In this document: positions 1 through 7,623 of the stretch, piece after piece
Position numbering within the stretch: the stretch's first letter is position 1
Layout of the letters: each line of letters begins with the position of its first letter
From: JAFARZ01 sp035651595
Lineage (GTDB): Bacteria > Actinomycetota > Actinomycetes > Streptosporangiales > Streptosporangiaceae
Assembly: GCA_035651595.1 (NCBI GenBank)
Contig: DASRFJ010000317.1
Span: 1-40,175 of the forward strand
Direction: 5' to 3'
DNA length: 40,175 nt
Program-made: the position numbers and the translations under genes
The notes under the pieces: generated by a model
Told to the model about the DNA's origin: nothing
The model's input: the letters and a program-made list of their open reading frames with translations, nothing else
Database searches by the model: none

Positions 1-397
1 CCTGATCCTGCCAGATGCCCATCGCCGTGTTCATGGGCAGGAAGCCGAGGCTGGCGTAGAAGCCCTCCTTGCCCGGCGCGGCGTACAGGATGATCTTCTT
101 GTGACCCGCGGCGGCCTCGGTGAGCTCACTGATGATGGCCTTGCCGAGTCCCCGGCCCTGGTGGTCCGGGTGGACGGCCACGTCGGCGATGTAGGCGCAG
201 TCGAGGCCGTCGGCCATGGCCCGGCCGACGCCGGCCAGCTGGTCACCGGCGTAGACAAACCGCACGAACATGCTGTTGCCGAACACCGTCTTCAGCGCGG
301 ACGGCGGCTTGTCGCCGAGCGGCGCGATCCGGTACAGCTCGGACAGCTCGTCCCAGTCGACGGTGCTCGTATCGGTAATCCACCGGTAGTCATCCAT
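1..397 (-). CDS. GNAT-family N-acetyltransferase (3' end beyond window)
   Basis: This open frame starts at ATG 397 and runs off the left edge, giving about 132 residues. The acetyl-CoA binding signature of GNAT enzymes is visible as VAVHPDHQGRGLGKAII (R/QxxGxG/A type), preceded by the beta strand YIADVAV and followed by ILYAAPGKEGFYASLGF, the usual beta6-beta7 region with the Y/F-x-x-x-G-F motif. It therefore very probably transfers an acetyl group from acetyl-CoA to an amine, but the acceptor cannot be read from the sequence. The start lies 3 nt after the stop of the upstream methyltransferase gene, so the two are probably co-translated. A start 4 codons earlier is blocked by a stop. The C-terminus is missing from the window. 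Confidence 0.88.
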   Translation of the reverse strand, partial: MDDYRWITDTSTVDWDELSELYRIAPLGDKPPSALKTVFGNSMFVRFVYAGDQLAGVGRAMADGLDCAYIADVAVHPDHQGRGLGKAIISELTEAAAGHKKIILYAAPGKEGFYASLGFLPMNTAMGIWQDQ

Positions 398-400
398 CGA

Positions 401-1225
401 TCATCGGCCCCCGAGCCGCCCGACACCTACGCGGCACCAGTACCGCTCCGGGTCTTCGGGGACCTGTTCGCCGGGATCGGGCCGCCACAGCGGCAGCCAG
501 ACGACGCCCGGGTCGAGCACGGTGAACCCGTCGAAGAGGGCGGCGATTTCCTCCGTGGTGCGCATGCTCAGCTGGCCGGCCACGCGGCTGCGGTATGCGG
601 ACTCGCCGGTGGGGGCGAAGTCGGGATCGGTGTCGCGGCATGCGTGCGAAATAACCAGGTAGCTTCCCGGCGCCATGGCTTCCCGTAGCGAACCGACGAT
701 CTTCGCGGGGTCGTCGGAGTCGGGTATGAAGTGCAGCACCGCCGCCAGCAGCACGGCGACCGGCTTGGCGAAGTCGATCAGTGTCCGGGTGTCCGGGTCG
801 GCCACGATCTTGGCCGGCTCGCGGAGGTCGGCCTGGATGACGGTCGCGTCTGGGTTGCCGTCCAGGATGAGCTTGCTGTGCGCGACCGCGACCTCGTCGT
901 TGTCAACGTAGACCACGCGCGTTCCGGGCGCGACGGTCTGGGCGACCTGGTGGACGTTCTGCTCGGTCGGTATGCCCGATCCGATGTCGAGGAACTGCCC
1001 GATGCCCGCCTCGACGGCAAGGAACCGCACCGCGCGGCCGAGAAAGGCCCGGTTAGCACGCATGATCGCCCTGGTGTTGGGCTCGATGGCGATCAGCGCG
1101 CGGGCCGCGTCCTGGTCGGCACGAAAGTTGTGGCTCCCCCCCAGCCAGTAGTCGTAGACGCGGGCGATGTTGGCCTTGCCGGTGTCGACCCCGGGCGGCA
1201 CCCAGTCGGGCTGCATGGTGACCAT
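401..1225 (-). CDS. SAM-dependent methyltransferase, DUF574 type (Methyltransf_19)
   Basis: A 274-residue protein with the features of the actinobacterial DUF574 methyltransferases. It has an N-terminal RVYDYWLGGSHNF motif (about residues 22-34), the SAM-binding loop FLDIGSGIPTEQNVH (about 78-92), a VVYVDNDEVAVAHS acidic strand that would bind the SAM ribose, and a VLHFIPD motif 4 region. Family members are highly duplicated in actinomycetes and most have no known substrate, so the acceptor is open. A GGGAG ribosome binding site lies 3 nt before ATG 1225 and 12 nt before the in-frame ATG at 1216, so either may be used. The GNAT acetyltransferase follows after 3 nt, which suggests a two-gene unit. 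A divergent SpoIIE-type phosphatase gene lies upstream. Confidence 0.9.
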   Translation of the reverse strand: MVTMQPDWVPPGVDTGKANIARVYDYWLGGSHNFRADQDAARALIAIEPNTRAIMRANRAFLGRAVRFLAVEAGIGQFLDIGSGIPTEQNVHQVAQTVAPGTRVVYVDNDEVAVAHSKLILDGNPDATVIQADLREPAKIVADPDTRTLIDFAKPVAVLLAAVLHFIPDSDDPAKIVGSLREAMAPGSYLVISHACRDTDPDFAPTGESAYRSRVAGQLSMRTTEEIAALFDGFTVLDPGVVWLPLWRPDPGEQVPEDPERYWCRVGVGRLGGR

Positions 1226-1390
1226 GTTCTCCCGTCTCGGTGGTTACCGGCAACACGACCCCGTACGAGGCCGAATCCGAACGAGTGCCTCACTCACGGT
1301 GGCACACGGTCGCACAGGTCGTTAGTGTTGCTTTGTCCTACTACGTCGCCGCCCTGACCCGCGGTGACGCGATCGAAGCCGAGGTGCAGG

Positions 1391-2725
1391 GTGAGCGACG
1401 ACCCGGCCAGCGGTGAGGGTTCGCCAGGATCCCTCCTCCCGCCGAGGCTCAAGCTCGTCGACGCCAGCCTCGACCTCTCCGAAATGGCGTTCCAGATCCT
1501 CGAGGCCGTGGTACCCGGCTTCGCTTCGGCGGCGGGTGTGTACGCGCTGGAGGAGCTGCTCACCAGCGGCGACCCTGGCCCGCAGGCGCCCGGCGCGGGA
1601 CTGCTGGTGCGCCGGCTCGGCGCGGTCACCACGGCCGGCCGGATGGGGCCCGAGGCGGGCTTCCCGACCGGGCAAGTGATCGCTTTCGCTCCCGAATCAC
1701 CATATGCGCGCAGCGTCCTTGACCGGACTCCGGTGATCTTCGCACAGCCCGACGGCACGACGCTGCAGCGGATAATGCCCGACGCGCAGGCCGTTTTGTC
1801 CAGGTACACGTCATTTCTCGCCGCGCCGATGATCACCCGCGGCGTCACCATCGGATTCGTGGTGCTGTCCCGGACCGCAACAGCACCGCCGTTCAGCGGT
1901 CATGATACGGCGGCTGTCGCAGACCTGGCCGCCCGCGCCGGAACCGGCATCGCGAGCTCGCTGGCCATGATCCGGCAGCGCTCGGTCGCGGAGGCCCTGC
2001 AGCCCCGGCCGCCGGCCGTCACGCGGACCACGCTGGCTCGGCTGGAGATCGCCGGGCGCTGCATGCCGGCCCAGGGGTACGAGGTCGGCGGGGACTGGTA
2101 TGACATCGTCCCGCTGGCCGGCGGCCGGACCGGGCTGATCGTCGGCGACGTGATGGGCCACGGCGCCGCGGCCACCGCGGTGATGGCGCAGCTGAGCACA
2201 ACCGCGTTCGCGCTTGCCGACGTCGGGCTGCCGCCCTCGGACGTGCTGCGGCAGCTCAACCGCACGGCGCTGGCGCTCCCCCAGAGCACGCTCGTGACCT
2301 GCGCGTATGCGGTGATCGACCCGGCCGAGCAGTCGTGCGACATCGCGACCGCGGGACACCTACCGCCGGTGCTGACCATGCCGGACCACACCACGCGGGT
2401 CCCCGAACTGCCCGGCGGTCAGTCCCTCGGCGTGAGCCCCGCCAGTTACGGGCAGGCCCGCATCAAGTTCCCGCCGGGCACCATCCTGGCGCTGTACACC
2501 GACGGTCTGGTCGAGACCCGCACCCGCCCCTTTGACCAGGGCATCCTCGCGCTGCGTTCGGTGCTGTCGCGGGGCGATCAGCAGCTCGACACGCTCTGCG
2601 AGGACCTGGTCAGCTCACTCGGCGAGCGGTACGAAGACGACATCACCGTGGTGCTCGCCAGGATCCCGCCGGAGGCCGCGTCCCGCCACGAATCCGCGAC
2701 AATAGCGCGGCCCGGGGCGGCCTAG
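1391..2725 (+). CDS. GAF domain plus SpoIIE/PP2C-type serine phosphatase
   Basis: This gene encodes a probable regulatory serine/threonine phosphatase of about 444 residues. The N-terminal half (about residues 20-190) looks like a GAF sensor domain. The C-terminal half carries the PPM/SpoIIE metal-binding motifs in order: EVGGDWYD, VGDVMGHG, TAGHLPP, LYTDGLVE and DDITVVLAR. Such enzymes usually dephosphorylate anti-sigma-factor antagonists (STAS proteins) in partner-switching pathways, but no STAS or anti-sigma kinase gene is visible nearby, so the partner is unknown. GTG 1391 is chosen because GAGG lies 6 nt upstream; an in-frame GTG at 1364 has no such site. No membrane segment is seen. It is divergent from the methyltransferase gene, and its last 111 nt are overlapped by the antisense run-on of the exonuclease frame. 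Confidence 0.9.
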   Translation: MSDDPASGEGSPGSLLPPRLKLVDASLDLSEMAFQILEAVVPGFASAAGVYALEELLTSGDPGPQAPGAGLLVRRLGAVTTAGRMGPEAGFPTGQVIAFAPESPYARSVLDRTPVIFAQPDGTTLQRIMPDAQAVLSRYTSFLAAPMITRGVTIGFVVLSRTATAPPFSGHDTAAVADLAARAGTGIASSLAMIRQRSVAEALQPRPPAVTRTTLARLEIAGRCMPAQGYEVGGDWYDIVPLAGGRTGLIVGDVMGHGAAATAVMAQLSTTAFALADVGLPPSDVLRQLNRTALALPQSTLVTCAYAVIDPAEQSCDIATAGHLPPVLTMPDHTTRVPELPGGQSLGVSPASYGQARIKFPPGTILALYTDGLVETRTRPFDQGILALRSVLSRGDQQLDTLCEDLVSSLGERYEDDITVVLARIPPEAASRHESATIARPGAA

Positions 2726-4327
2726 GCCTACGGAAGGCCGATGACTCGCGGCCGGCAGCAACGTCTTAATCTGTGCAACCCACGGAAGAACGGGGAGGAT
2801 ATGACGACGTATGTACTGCTCCCGGGCGCTGGCGGCGTGGCCTGGTACTGGAGCCGCGTGGTCCCGCTGCTGCGCGACGCCGGACACGAGGCGATCGCGG
2901 TGGACCTGCCGGGCGATGACCCGGCCGCGGGCCTGGCGGAGTACGCCCGCCTGGCCGCGGACGCGATCGACGGCCGCTCCGATGCGGTGCTGGCCGCGCA
3001 GTCGCTCGGCGGCTTCACCGCACCGCTGGTACCCGCGTTGGCGCCGGTGGCGACGATCGTGTTCGTGAACGCGATGATCCCGGTGCCCGGCGAGACGGCC
3101 GGCATCTGGTGGGAAAAGACCGGCCAGCAGGAGGCACGCCTGGCGGCGGCCGAACGCAACGGCTACAGCACCGAGTTCGACCTGGAGACGTACTTCCTGC
3201 ACGACGTGCCCGCGGCGATCGCCGCCGAGGGCGAGCCGTACCAGCGCGACGAGGCGGAGGCGGCCTTCTCGTCGGTATGCGACTTCGGCGCCTGGCCGGA
3301 CATCCCTCTCCGGGTGGCGGCCGGCGCGGCGGACCGGCTCTTCCCGGTGGAGTTCCAGCGGCAGGTGGCGCGTGATCGCCTCGGCGTCGAGGCCGACGTG
3401 CTGCCCGGCGGACACCTGATGGCGCTGTCCCAGCCCGAGGCGCTGGCTCGCTATCTGCTCGACACGTAAGGCTTGGGGGAGTTTGACCGAGCCTCGCCGG
3501 GCGGGCTTGGCGGTCGGCGGGGGCACGACGGGGCCGATGTCGCCGTCGGGGGCGGTATCCAGGTCCACGATGACCGGCGCGTGATCGCTCGGCTTGGTTC
3601 CCTTGCGCGCGCCACGGTCGACCCAGGCCGCGGCCACCCGGCCGGCGACCGGCGCCGAGGCCAGGATCAGGTCGATCCGCATGCCCAGATCCTGGTGGAA
3701 CATCCCGGCCCGGTAGTCCCAGTAGGTGAAGATCCGCTGGTCCGGCCACCGGTCCCGGACGACGTCATGCAGGCCGTCCTTGACCAGGGCTTCGAGAGCC
3801 TCCCGCTCCGGGGCGGTCACGTGCGTCTGCCCGATGTAAGCGTCCGGGTCGAAGACGTCCGCGTCCGACGGCGCGATGTTCATGTCGCCGCACACCATCG
3901 CGTCCGCGGGCCCGGCCGCGACCACGGCGCGCAGCGCGGCCAGCCACTCCAGCTTGTACTTGTAGTGCTCGGAGTCGGGCACCCGGCCATTGGGCACGTA
4001 TACCGAATGGATCCGCACTCCACCGCAGGTCGCGGCCACCGCGCGGGCTTCCTCGTGCGGGAAACCCGGGCCGTCCGCCAGCCCGCGGCCGACATCGGCC
4101 AAGCCGACCCGGGACAGCAGCGCGACACCGTTCCACTGCGCCTCGCCGTACAGCGCGAGCTCGTACCCGCGCTCGGCCAGCTGGTCGCCGAGCAGCGACT
4201 CGAATGCCTTGTCGGACAGCTTGGTTTCCTGCAAGCAGACGACGTCCGGCTGCCGCTGGTCCAGCCATGGCAGCAGGCGGTCCACTCGCTGCTTGACGGA
4301 GTTCACATTCCAGGTCGCAACTCGCAC
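2615..4327 (-). CDS. exodeoxyribonuclease III (xth-type AP endonuclease); frame runs on past the domain
   Basis: The first ~265 residues are a full exonuclease III / AP endonuclease of the endonuclease-exonuclease-phosphatase fold. They contain TWNVNSV (Asn7), VVCLQETK (Glu34, metal binding), VYVPNGR, CGDMNIAP (Asp/Asn pair), GMRIDLILAS and the terminal SDHAPVIVDLD catalytic Asp-His. The enzyme cleaves DNA at abasic sites in base excision repair and degrades 3' ends. Family members usually stop soon after the SDHAP motif, near 3540. Here the frame stays open for another ~300 codons antisense to the alpha/beta hydrolase and stops only at 2615. That extra part has no exonuclease character. Shortening the G run at 3475-3479 by one base would bring in a stop at 3451-3453 and give about 292 residues. 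So either an indel has removed the true stop or the protein has an odd long tail. The start is GTG 4327. Confidence 0.8.
   Translation of the reverse strand: MRVATWNVNSVKQRVDRLLPWLDQRQPDVVCLQETKLSDKAFESLLGDQLAERGYELALYGEAQWNGVALLSRVGLADVGRGLADGPGFPHEEARAVAATCGGVRIHSVYVPNGRVPDSEHYKYKLEWLAALRAVVAAGPADAMVCGDMNIAPSDADVFDPDAYIGQTHVTAPEREALEALVKDGLHDVVRDRWPDQRIFTYWDYRAGMFHQDLGMRIDLILASAPVAGRVAAAWVDRGARKGTKPSDHAPVIVDLDTAPDGDIGPVVPPPTAKPARRGSVKLPQALRVEQIASQRLGLGQRHQVSAGQHVGLDAEAITRHLPLELHREEPVRRAGRHPERDVRPGAEVAYRREGRLRLVALVRLALGGDRRGHVVQEVRLQVELGAVAVAFGRRQACLLLAGLFPPDAGRLAGHRDHRVHEHDRRHRRQRGYQRCGEAAERLRGQHRIGAAVDRVRGQAGVLRQARGRVIARQVHRDRLVSGVAQQRDHAAPVPGHAASAREQYIRRHILPVLPWVAQIKTLLPAASHRPSVGLGRPGPRYCRGFVAGRGLRRDPGEHHGDVVFVPLAE
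2801..3469 (+). CDS. alpha/beta hydrolase
   Basis: A 222-residue soluble alpha/beta-hydrolase-fold protein. The N-terminus has the oxyanion loop LLPGAGGVAWYWSRVVPLL. The nucleophile elbow is AAQSLGGF (Ser near residue 68), the acid is probably the Asp in AGAADRLFP (near 177), and the catalytic His is in LPGGHLMALSQP (near 204). The family contains esterases and related hydrolases acting on small molecules; the substrate cannot be deduced. ATG 2801 is preceded by a strong GGGGAGG ribosome binding site. An in-frame start at 2741 would only add a poorly structured, Arg/Asn-rich leader. The gene sits between the phosphatase gene and the convergent exonuclease III gene, whose open frame continues antisense through all of it. 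The coding character (family motifs) is clearly on this strand. Confidence 0.88.
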   Translation: MTTYVLLPGAGGVAWYWSRVVPLLRDAGHEAIAVDLPGDDPAAGLAEYARLAADAIDGRSDAVLAAQSLGGFTAPLVPALAPVATIVFVNAMIPVPGETAGIWWEKTGQQEARLAAAERNGYSTEFDLETYFLHDVPAAIAAEGEPYQRDEAEAAFSSVCDFGAWPDIPLRVAAGAADRLFPVEFQRQVARDRLGVEADVLPGGHLMALSQPEALARYLLDT

Positions 4328-4404
4328 GCGCCTAGCCTAGTGTCCGGATCGCGCCGGCCGCTCCGACGTACCCGCGAACCGAACACAACAGGAAGGGTTA
4401 CGTG

Positions 4405-4806
4405 ATGAAGTACATGATCTTGGTGTACGCCTCGCAGCGGGACTACGACGCGATGGCCAGCGCCGATGGCCCGTGGACTCCGGCGGACTTCGCCGCGATG
4501 GGCGCGTTCATGGAGAAGTTCAGCCGCGAGCTGTCCGAGTCCGGTGAACTGGTCGAGACCCGCGGCCTGACCGCCCCGGTGCACGCGCGCCGGATCCAGA
4601 CCAGGGACGGCGCGCCGGTGGTCACCGACGGCCCCTACGCCGAGACGACCGAAGTCCTGGCCGGCTACTGGATCGTCGAGTGCGACAGCTTCGACCGCGC
4701 GACGGAGATCGCCTCCCGCCTGAGCCAGACCCCAGGCCCGGCTGAGGCAGCGGCCAAAGCCTACGCCGACGTCCGCCCGATAGCCGAGTCACGCAGCGAC
4801 CTGTGA
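4405..4806 (+). CDS. YCII-related (DGPF-domain) protein
   Basis: A 133-residue small soluble protein of the YCII/DGPF family. It begins with a typical KYMILVYASQRDYD strand, carries the name-giving motif as VTDGPYAETTEVLAGYWIVEC, and ends with a short helix. The biochemical role of the family is unknown; its ferredoxin-like fold resembles small dehydratase-like proteins. Its gene neighbourhood is informative: DGPF proteins are the characteristic partners of ECF42-type sigma factors, and such a gene follows immediately. GGAAGGG at 4391-4397 lies 7 nt before ATG 4405 and 4 nt before an in-frame GTG at 4402; the ATG is preferred. The stop overlaps the GTG at 4803 of the sigma gene in a GTGA overlap, suggesting translational coupling. 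It is divergent from the exonuclease gene with about 75 nt between. Confidence 0.9.
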   Translation: MKYMILVYASQRDYDAMASADGPWTPADFAAMGAFMEKFSRELSESGELVETRGLTAPVHARRIQTRDGAPVVTDGPYAETTEVLAGYWIVECDSFDRATEIASRLSQTPGPAEAAAKAYADVRPIAESRSDL

Positions 4807-4847
4807 GCGAAGCAAGGGGCGCGCCAGTGAGCGAAGCCAGGGGCGCG
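4803..4847 (+). repeat. direct repeat of 21 bp at the start of the sigma-factor gene
   Basis: Two 21-bp copies (4803-4823 and 4827-4847) starting GTGAGCGAAGC and ending AGGGGCGCG differ at one base and are separated by CCA. Each begins with a usable GTG codon in the same frame, so the repeat encodes SEARGA twice. Further GAGCGAGCGACGA-type sequence follows to about 4892. Similar GAGCGAAGCGAG strings are frequent intergenic filler in some actinomycete genomes, so the repeat may have invaded the gene's 5' end. Confidence 0.75.
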
Positions 4848-6104
4848 GTGATGCCTGGACTGACGAGCGAGCGACGAAGTCGTGAGCGAGGAGGGAAGGC
4901 ATCACCTCAAAGCGCCCCGCCCGCGAGCGAACTAAAAATACAGCAGCTTGCGCCGCAGGTGCTCGCCGCGGTCACCCGGCACTTCGGCCATTTCGACGCG
5001 GCGGAGGACGCGACCCAGGAGGCGCTGATCGCGGCCGCGACGCAGTGGCCGGTCGAGGGCGTGCCGGACGACCCGCGGGCCTGGCTGATCCGGGTGGCCA
5101 GCCGGCGGCTGACCGACATCCTCCGGTCTGACCTGGCCCGGGCGCGGCGGGAGGCGGCGTTCGAGCCGCCCGCCGCGCCCGTTCCGGGTGCCGACGATTC
5201 CCTGGTCCTGCTGCTGATGTGCTGCCATCCCAGCCTGGCGCCGGCGGCGCAGATCGCGCTCACCCTGCGCGCCGTCGGCGGCCTGTCCACCAGGCAGATC
5301 GCGCGGGCGTTCCTGACCGGCGAGGACACGATGACCCGCCGGATCAGCCGGGCCAAGCAGACGATCAGGGACAGCGGCGTGCCGTTCGCGCTACCCGCGC
5401 CGCCCGACCGCCCAGCCCGGCTGGCCGCCGTCCGGCACGTCCTCTACCTGATCTTCACCGAAGGCTACGCTTCGGTCAGCGCCGACCTGTCCGCCGAGGC
5501 GATCCGGCTGACCCGGATGCTGCGCGCGTCGCTGCCTGACGACGCCGAGACGGCCGGGCTGCTCTCGTTGATGCTGCTCACCGACGCGCGCCGGGCCGCC
5601 CGGGTCAGCGACGAGACCGGCGAGCCGATCCCGCTCGCCGACCAGGACCGCAGCAGGTGGAACAGGCAGTACATCGCCGAAGGCGTCGCGCTGGTCACCG
5701 CGGCGCTGGAAGCCGGCCGCCCGGGTGTGTACCAGCTCCAGGCCGCGATCGCGGCGCTGCACGACGAGGCAGCCACGGCAGCCGACACCGACTGGCCGCA
5801 GATCGTCGCGCTGTTCGAACTGCTCCGCCACGCCGAGCCGGACAACCCGGTGGTCGCCATGAATCACGCGGTCGCGGTGGCGATGGTCAGCGGGCCGGCC
5901 CGCGGGCTGGCGTTGCTCGACGCGCTAAGCGACGACCCCAGGGTCGCTGGAGACTACCGCTATCTAACGGCGCGGGCTCACTTGCTGGAGCTTTCCGGCG
6001 ACACCGCCGCGGCCGCGGGTGCCTACCGGGCCGCCGCGAGCCGCGCACCCACCATTGGACAGCAGCGCTACCTAAACCGGCTTTCTCATAACGTCCTTAC
6101 TTGA
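4803..6104 (+). CDS. ECF RNA polymerase sigma factor, ECF42-like with C-terminal extension
   Basis: A 433-residue extracytoplasmic-function sigma factor. Region 2 is recognised in HFDAAEDATQEALIAAATQW through RAWLIRVASRRLTDILR (about residues 55-110). Region 4, with its helix-turn-helix, spans about 150-195 (ALTLRAVGGLSTRQIARAFL). A long alpha-helical C-terminal part follows (DUF6596 plus TPR-like, with the conserved DRSRWNRQYIAEG motif). This layout and the upstream DGPF gene match group ECF42, in which the extension is thought to control activity in place of an anti-sigma factor. The first ~40 residues are encoded by a duplicated GTGAGCGAAGC repeat and look non-native. Possible starts are GTG 4803 (coupled by GTGA overlap), GTG 4827, GTG 4848 and ATG 4851. 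The stop overlaps the convergent peptidase gene by 8 nt. Confidence 0.88.
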   Translation: MSEARGAPVSEARGAVMPGLTSERRSRERGGKASPQSAPPASELKIQQLAPQVLAAVTRHFGHFDAAEDATQEALIAAATQWPVEGVPDDPRAWLIRVASRRLTDILRSDLARARREAAFEPPAAPVPGADDSLVLLLMCCHPSLAPAAQIALTLRAVGGLSTRQIARAFLTGEDTMTRRISRAKQTIRDSGVPFALPAPPDRPARLAAVRHVLYLIFTEGYASVSADLSAEAIRLTRMLRASLPDDAETAGLLSLMLLTDARRAARVSDETGEPIPLADQDRSRWNRQYIAEGVALVTAALEAGRPGVYQLQAAIAALHDEAATAADTDWPQIVALFELLRHAEPDNPVVAMNHAVAVAMVSGPARGLALLDALSDDPRVAGDYRYLTARAHLLELSGDTAAAAGAYRAAASRAPTIGQQRYLNRLSHNVLT

Positions 6105-7179
6105 ACGCCTGGGAGACGCGCTCCCTCGGCAAGGCCGGCGTCCGGTGCCCGGCTCGCCCGGTCATCTCCTCGTTCGCCGTGAGGGAGTTGACCACGGCTT
6201 CCTCGGTGGCCTGCACGACGGCGTCGAAAAACGGGTCCATCTCGCCCCACGAGACGAACCGGAGCGATCCGTACCCGGTGTGCGTGAACGCGTCTTCGTT
6301 GGCCGTGGAGAAGGCGAGGAACAGGTCGCCGGAGAAGTGCGAACCGGTGGTTCCCGTCCTGGCCAGCCCGGACGTCACCCGGCGGGCCATCGCCGCGCAC
6401 TGATGCGGCAGCAGCGGCGCGTCGGTGGCCACGATCGCGATCACCGAGCCGGCGCCGGGCGGGGCGAGCATGTAGTCCAGCATCGGGTCGTCGTCCGCCA
6501 GTTCCGTACCCAGCCGGACGCCGGCGATCGTCAGCTCCCGCCGTGAGCCGAAGTTGGCCTGGACGAACACGCCAACCGTGTAGCTGTCGCTCTCGTGCCT
6601 GACGCGGCGGGAGGCGGTGCCCGAGCCGGCCTTGAAGTGGTAGCAGTTCATGCCGGTGCCGCCGCCCACCGAGCCCTCCTCGATGGGGCCGGTGGCCGCG
6701 TTGTCCAGGGCCGCGACCACATGATGCTCGTGCACGTGATGGCCGTTGATGTCGTTCAGGTACCCGTCCCAGGTCTCCGCCGCGACCGGCAGCAGCCAGG
6801 TGTCGGCGAGCACCGGGTGGTCCCGGACGGCCCACGCCACGATGCCGGCGTGCGCGATGCCGACCGCGTGCGTATTGGTGATCGCGATCGGCCCGGCGAA
6901 CGTGCCCGACTCGTTGATCCAGGAGACGCCGGTCATCTCCCCGTTGCCGTTCTGGCTGTGAAAGCCGGCCGCGACCGGGGCGCCGTGGTCCCGCTTGCCG
7001 CGCGGGTGGATGGCGGTCACGCCGGTCCGGACGTCGTCGCCGGAGATCAGCGTCGTGTAGCCGACCTCCACGCCGGGCACGTCGGTGATCGCGTTCCACT
7101 CCCCCGGCAGGCCCTGGAACCTGATGCCCAAGGAGCGAGCGCGCGGTTTGCCCGCGGGCGTCGCCAGATACGGGTTCAT
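6097..7179 (-). CDS. P1-family peptidase (DmpA/BapA-like aminopeptidase)
   Basis: A 360-residue protein of the N-terminal-nucleophile P1 family (DmpA, BapA, beta-peptidyl aminopeptidases). It contains GEWNAITDVPGVEVGYTTL near the N-terminus, FHSQNGNGEMTG, the GSVGGGTGMNCYHFK segment, and the self-cleavage site TGTTGSHFSGDLFLAFST, where chain cleavage before the Ser near residue 279 should expose the nucleophile. It would cleave N-terminal residues from peptides or amino-acid amides in the cytoplasm; the specificity is unknown. ATG 7179 is chosen because the family's usual N-terminus begins here. The longer open frame up to 7386 is Ala/His/Arg-rich and lies over a pseudogene. The start overlaps the last codon of that upstream membrane-protein remnant as ATGA, suggesting the two once formed one transcript. 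The gene's stop overlaps that of the convergent sigma-factor gene. Confidence 0.9.
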   Translation of the reverse strand: MNPYLATPAGKPRARSLGIRFQGLPGEWNAITDVPGVEVGYTTLISGDDVRTGVTAIHPRGKRDHGAPVAAGFHSQNGNGEMTGVSWINESGTFAGPIAITNTHAVGIAHAGIVAWAVRDHPVLADTWLLPVAAETWDGYLNDINGHHVHEHHVVAALDNAATGPIEEGSVGGGTGMNCYHFKAGSGTASRRVRHESDSYTVGVFVQANFGSRRELTIAGVRLGTELADDDPMLDYMLAPPGAGSVIAIVATDAPLLPHQCAAMARRVTSGLARTGTTGSHFSGDLFLAFSTANEDAFTHTGYGSLRFVSWGEMDPFFDAVVQATEEAVVNSLTANEEMTGRAGHRTPALPRERVSQAFK

Positions 7180-7602
7180 TCCGCGGCGTCCAGGATCTGC
7201 CAGGCCTTCCCCTTCTGCGGCGCGATCACGATCGCCCAGTACGCCAGCCCGATGCCCATGGTGATAAGCGTAGTGCGCAGTAGCCCGGTCTGCTGGTCGA
7301 ACACGTAGCCGAGCGCGGGCGTGGGCGTGAGGTGGCGGCCAGCTCGCTACAGCGCGCACTGGAGACGCCTGCCGCAAGGCGGACACCGCTGACGCTCGCG
7401 CCAGTCGCTAGAGCTGCTCCGCTCGCGCGGCGGGCTCGACGGACGTCGCGGCCGCTAGCGCCGCGGCGGTTACCGCGATGACCAGCCCGGCCAGGTTCAG
7501 CACCCCGCCGCGTGCCGATCGTCGCGGCGATCGCGACGACCACGAACGCCATGCGGTTGCCCGAAGTGTTCGCTTTGCCCCAGTAGGTTCGGCGCTAGCC
7601 AT
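7176..7602 (-). pseudogene. decayed multi-spanning membrane protein gene
   Basis: Pieces of hydrophobic protein occur in shifting frames on the minus strand. From about 7592 the frame reads TYWGKANTSGNRMAFVVVAIAATIG. At the GGGG run 7503-7506 the sense moves to another frame with VLNLAGLVIAVTAAALAAA, which stops at 7408. After a low-complexity stretch the frame ending at 7176 reads GYVFDQQTGLLRTTLITMG followed by IGLAYWAIVIAPQKGKAW. Together these look like three membrane helices from the end of a transporter-like protein, with frameshifts and an inserted segment between about 7305 and 7410. The last frame overlaps the peptidase start as ATGA, so this was probably a partner gene such as a permease. 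The family is not identified. A 42-residue peptide from GTG 7304 could still be made. Confidence 0.45.
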
Positions 7603-7623
7603 GAGTCCGCTAGGTCGTGCGAA

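Noticed and set aside
7180..7386. N-terminal extension of the P1 peptidase
   Set aside because: The added sequence is Ala/His/Arg-rich, lies over the membrane-gene remnant, and the family normally begins near MNPY.
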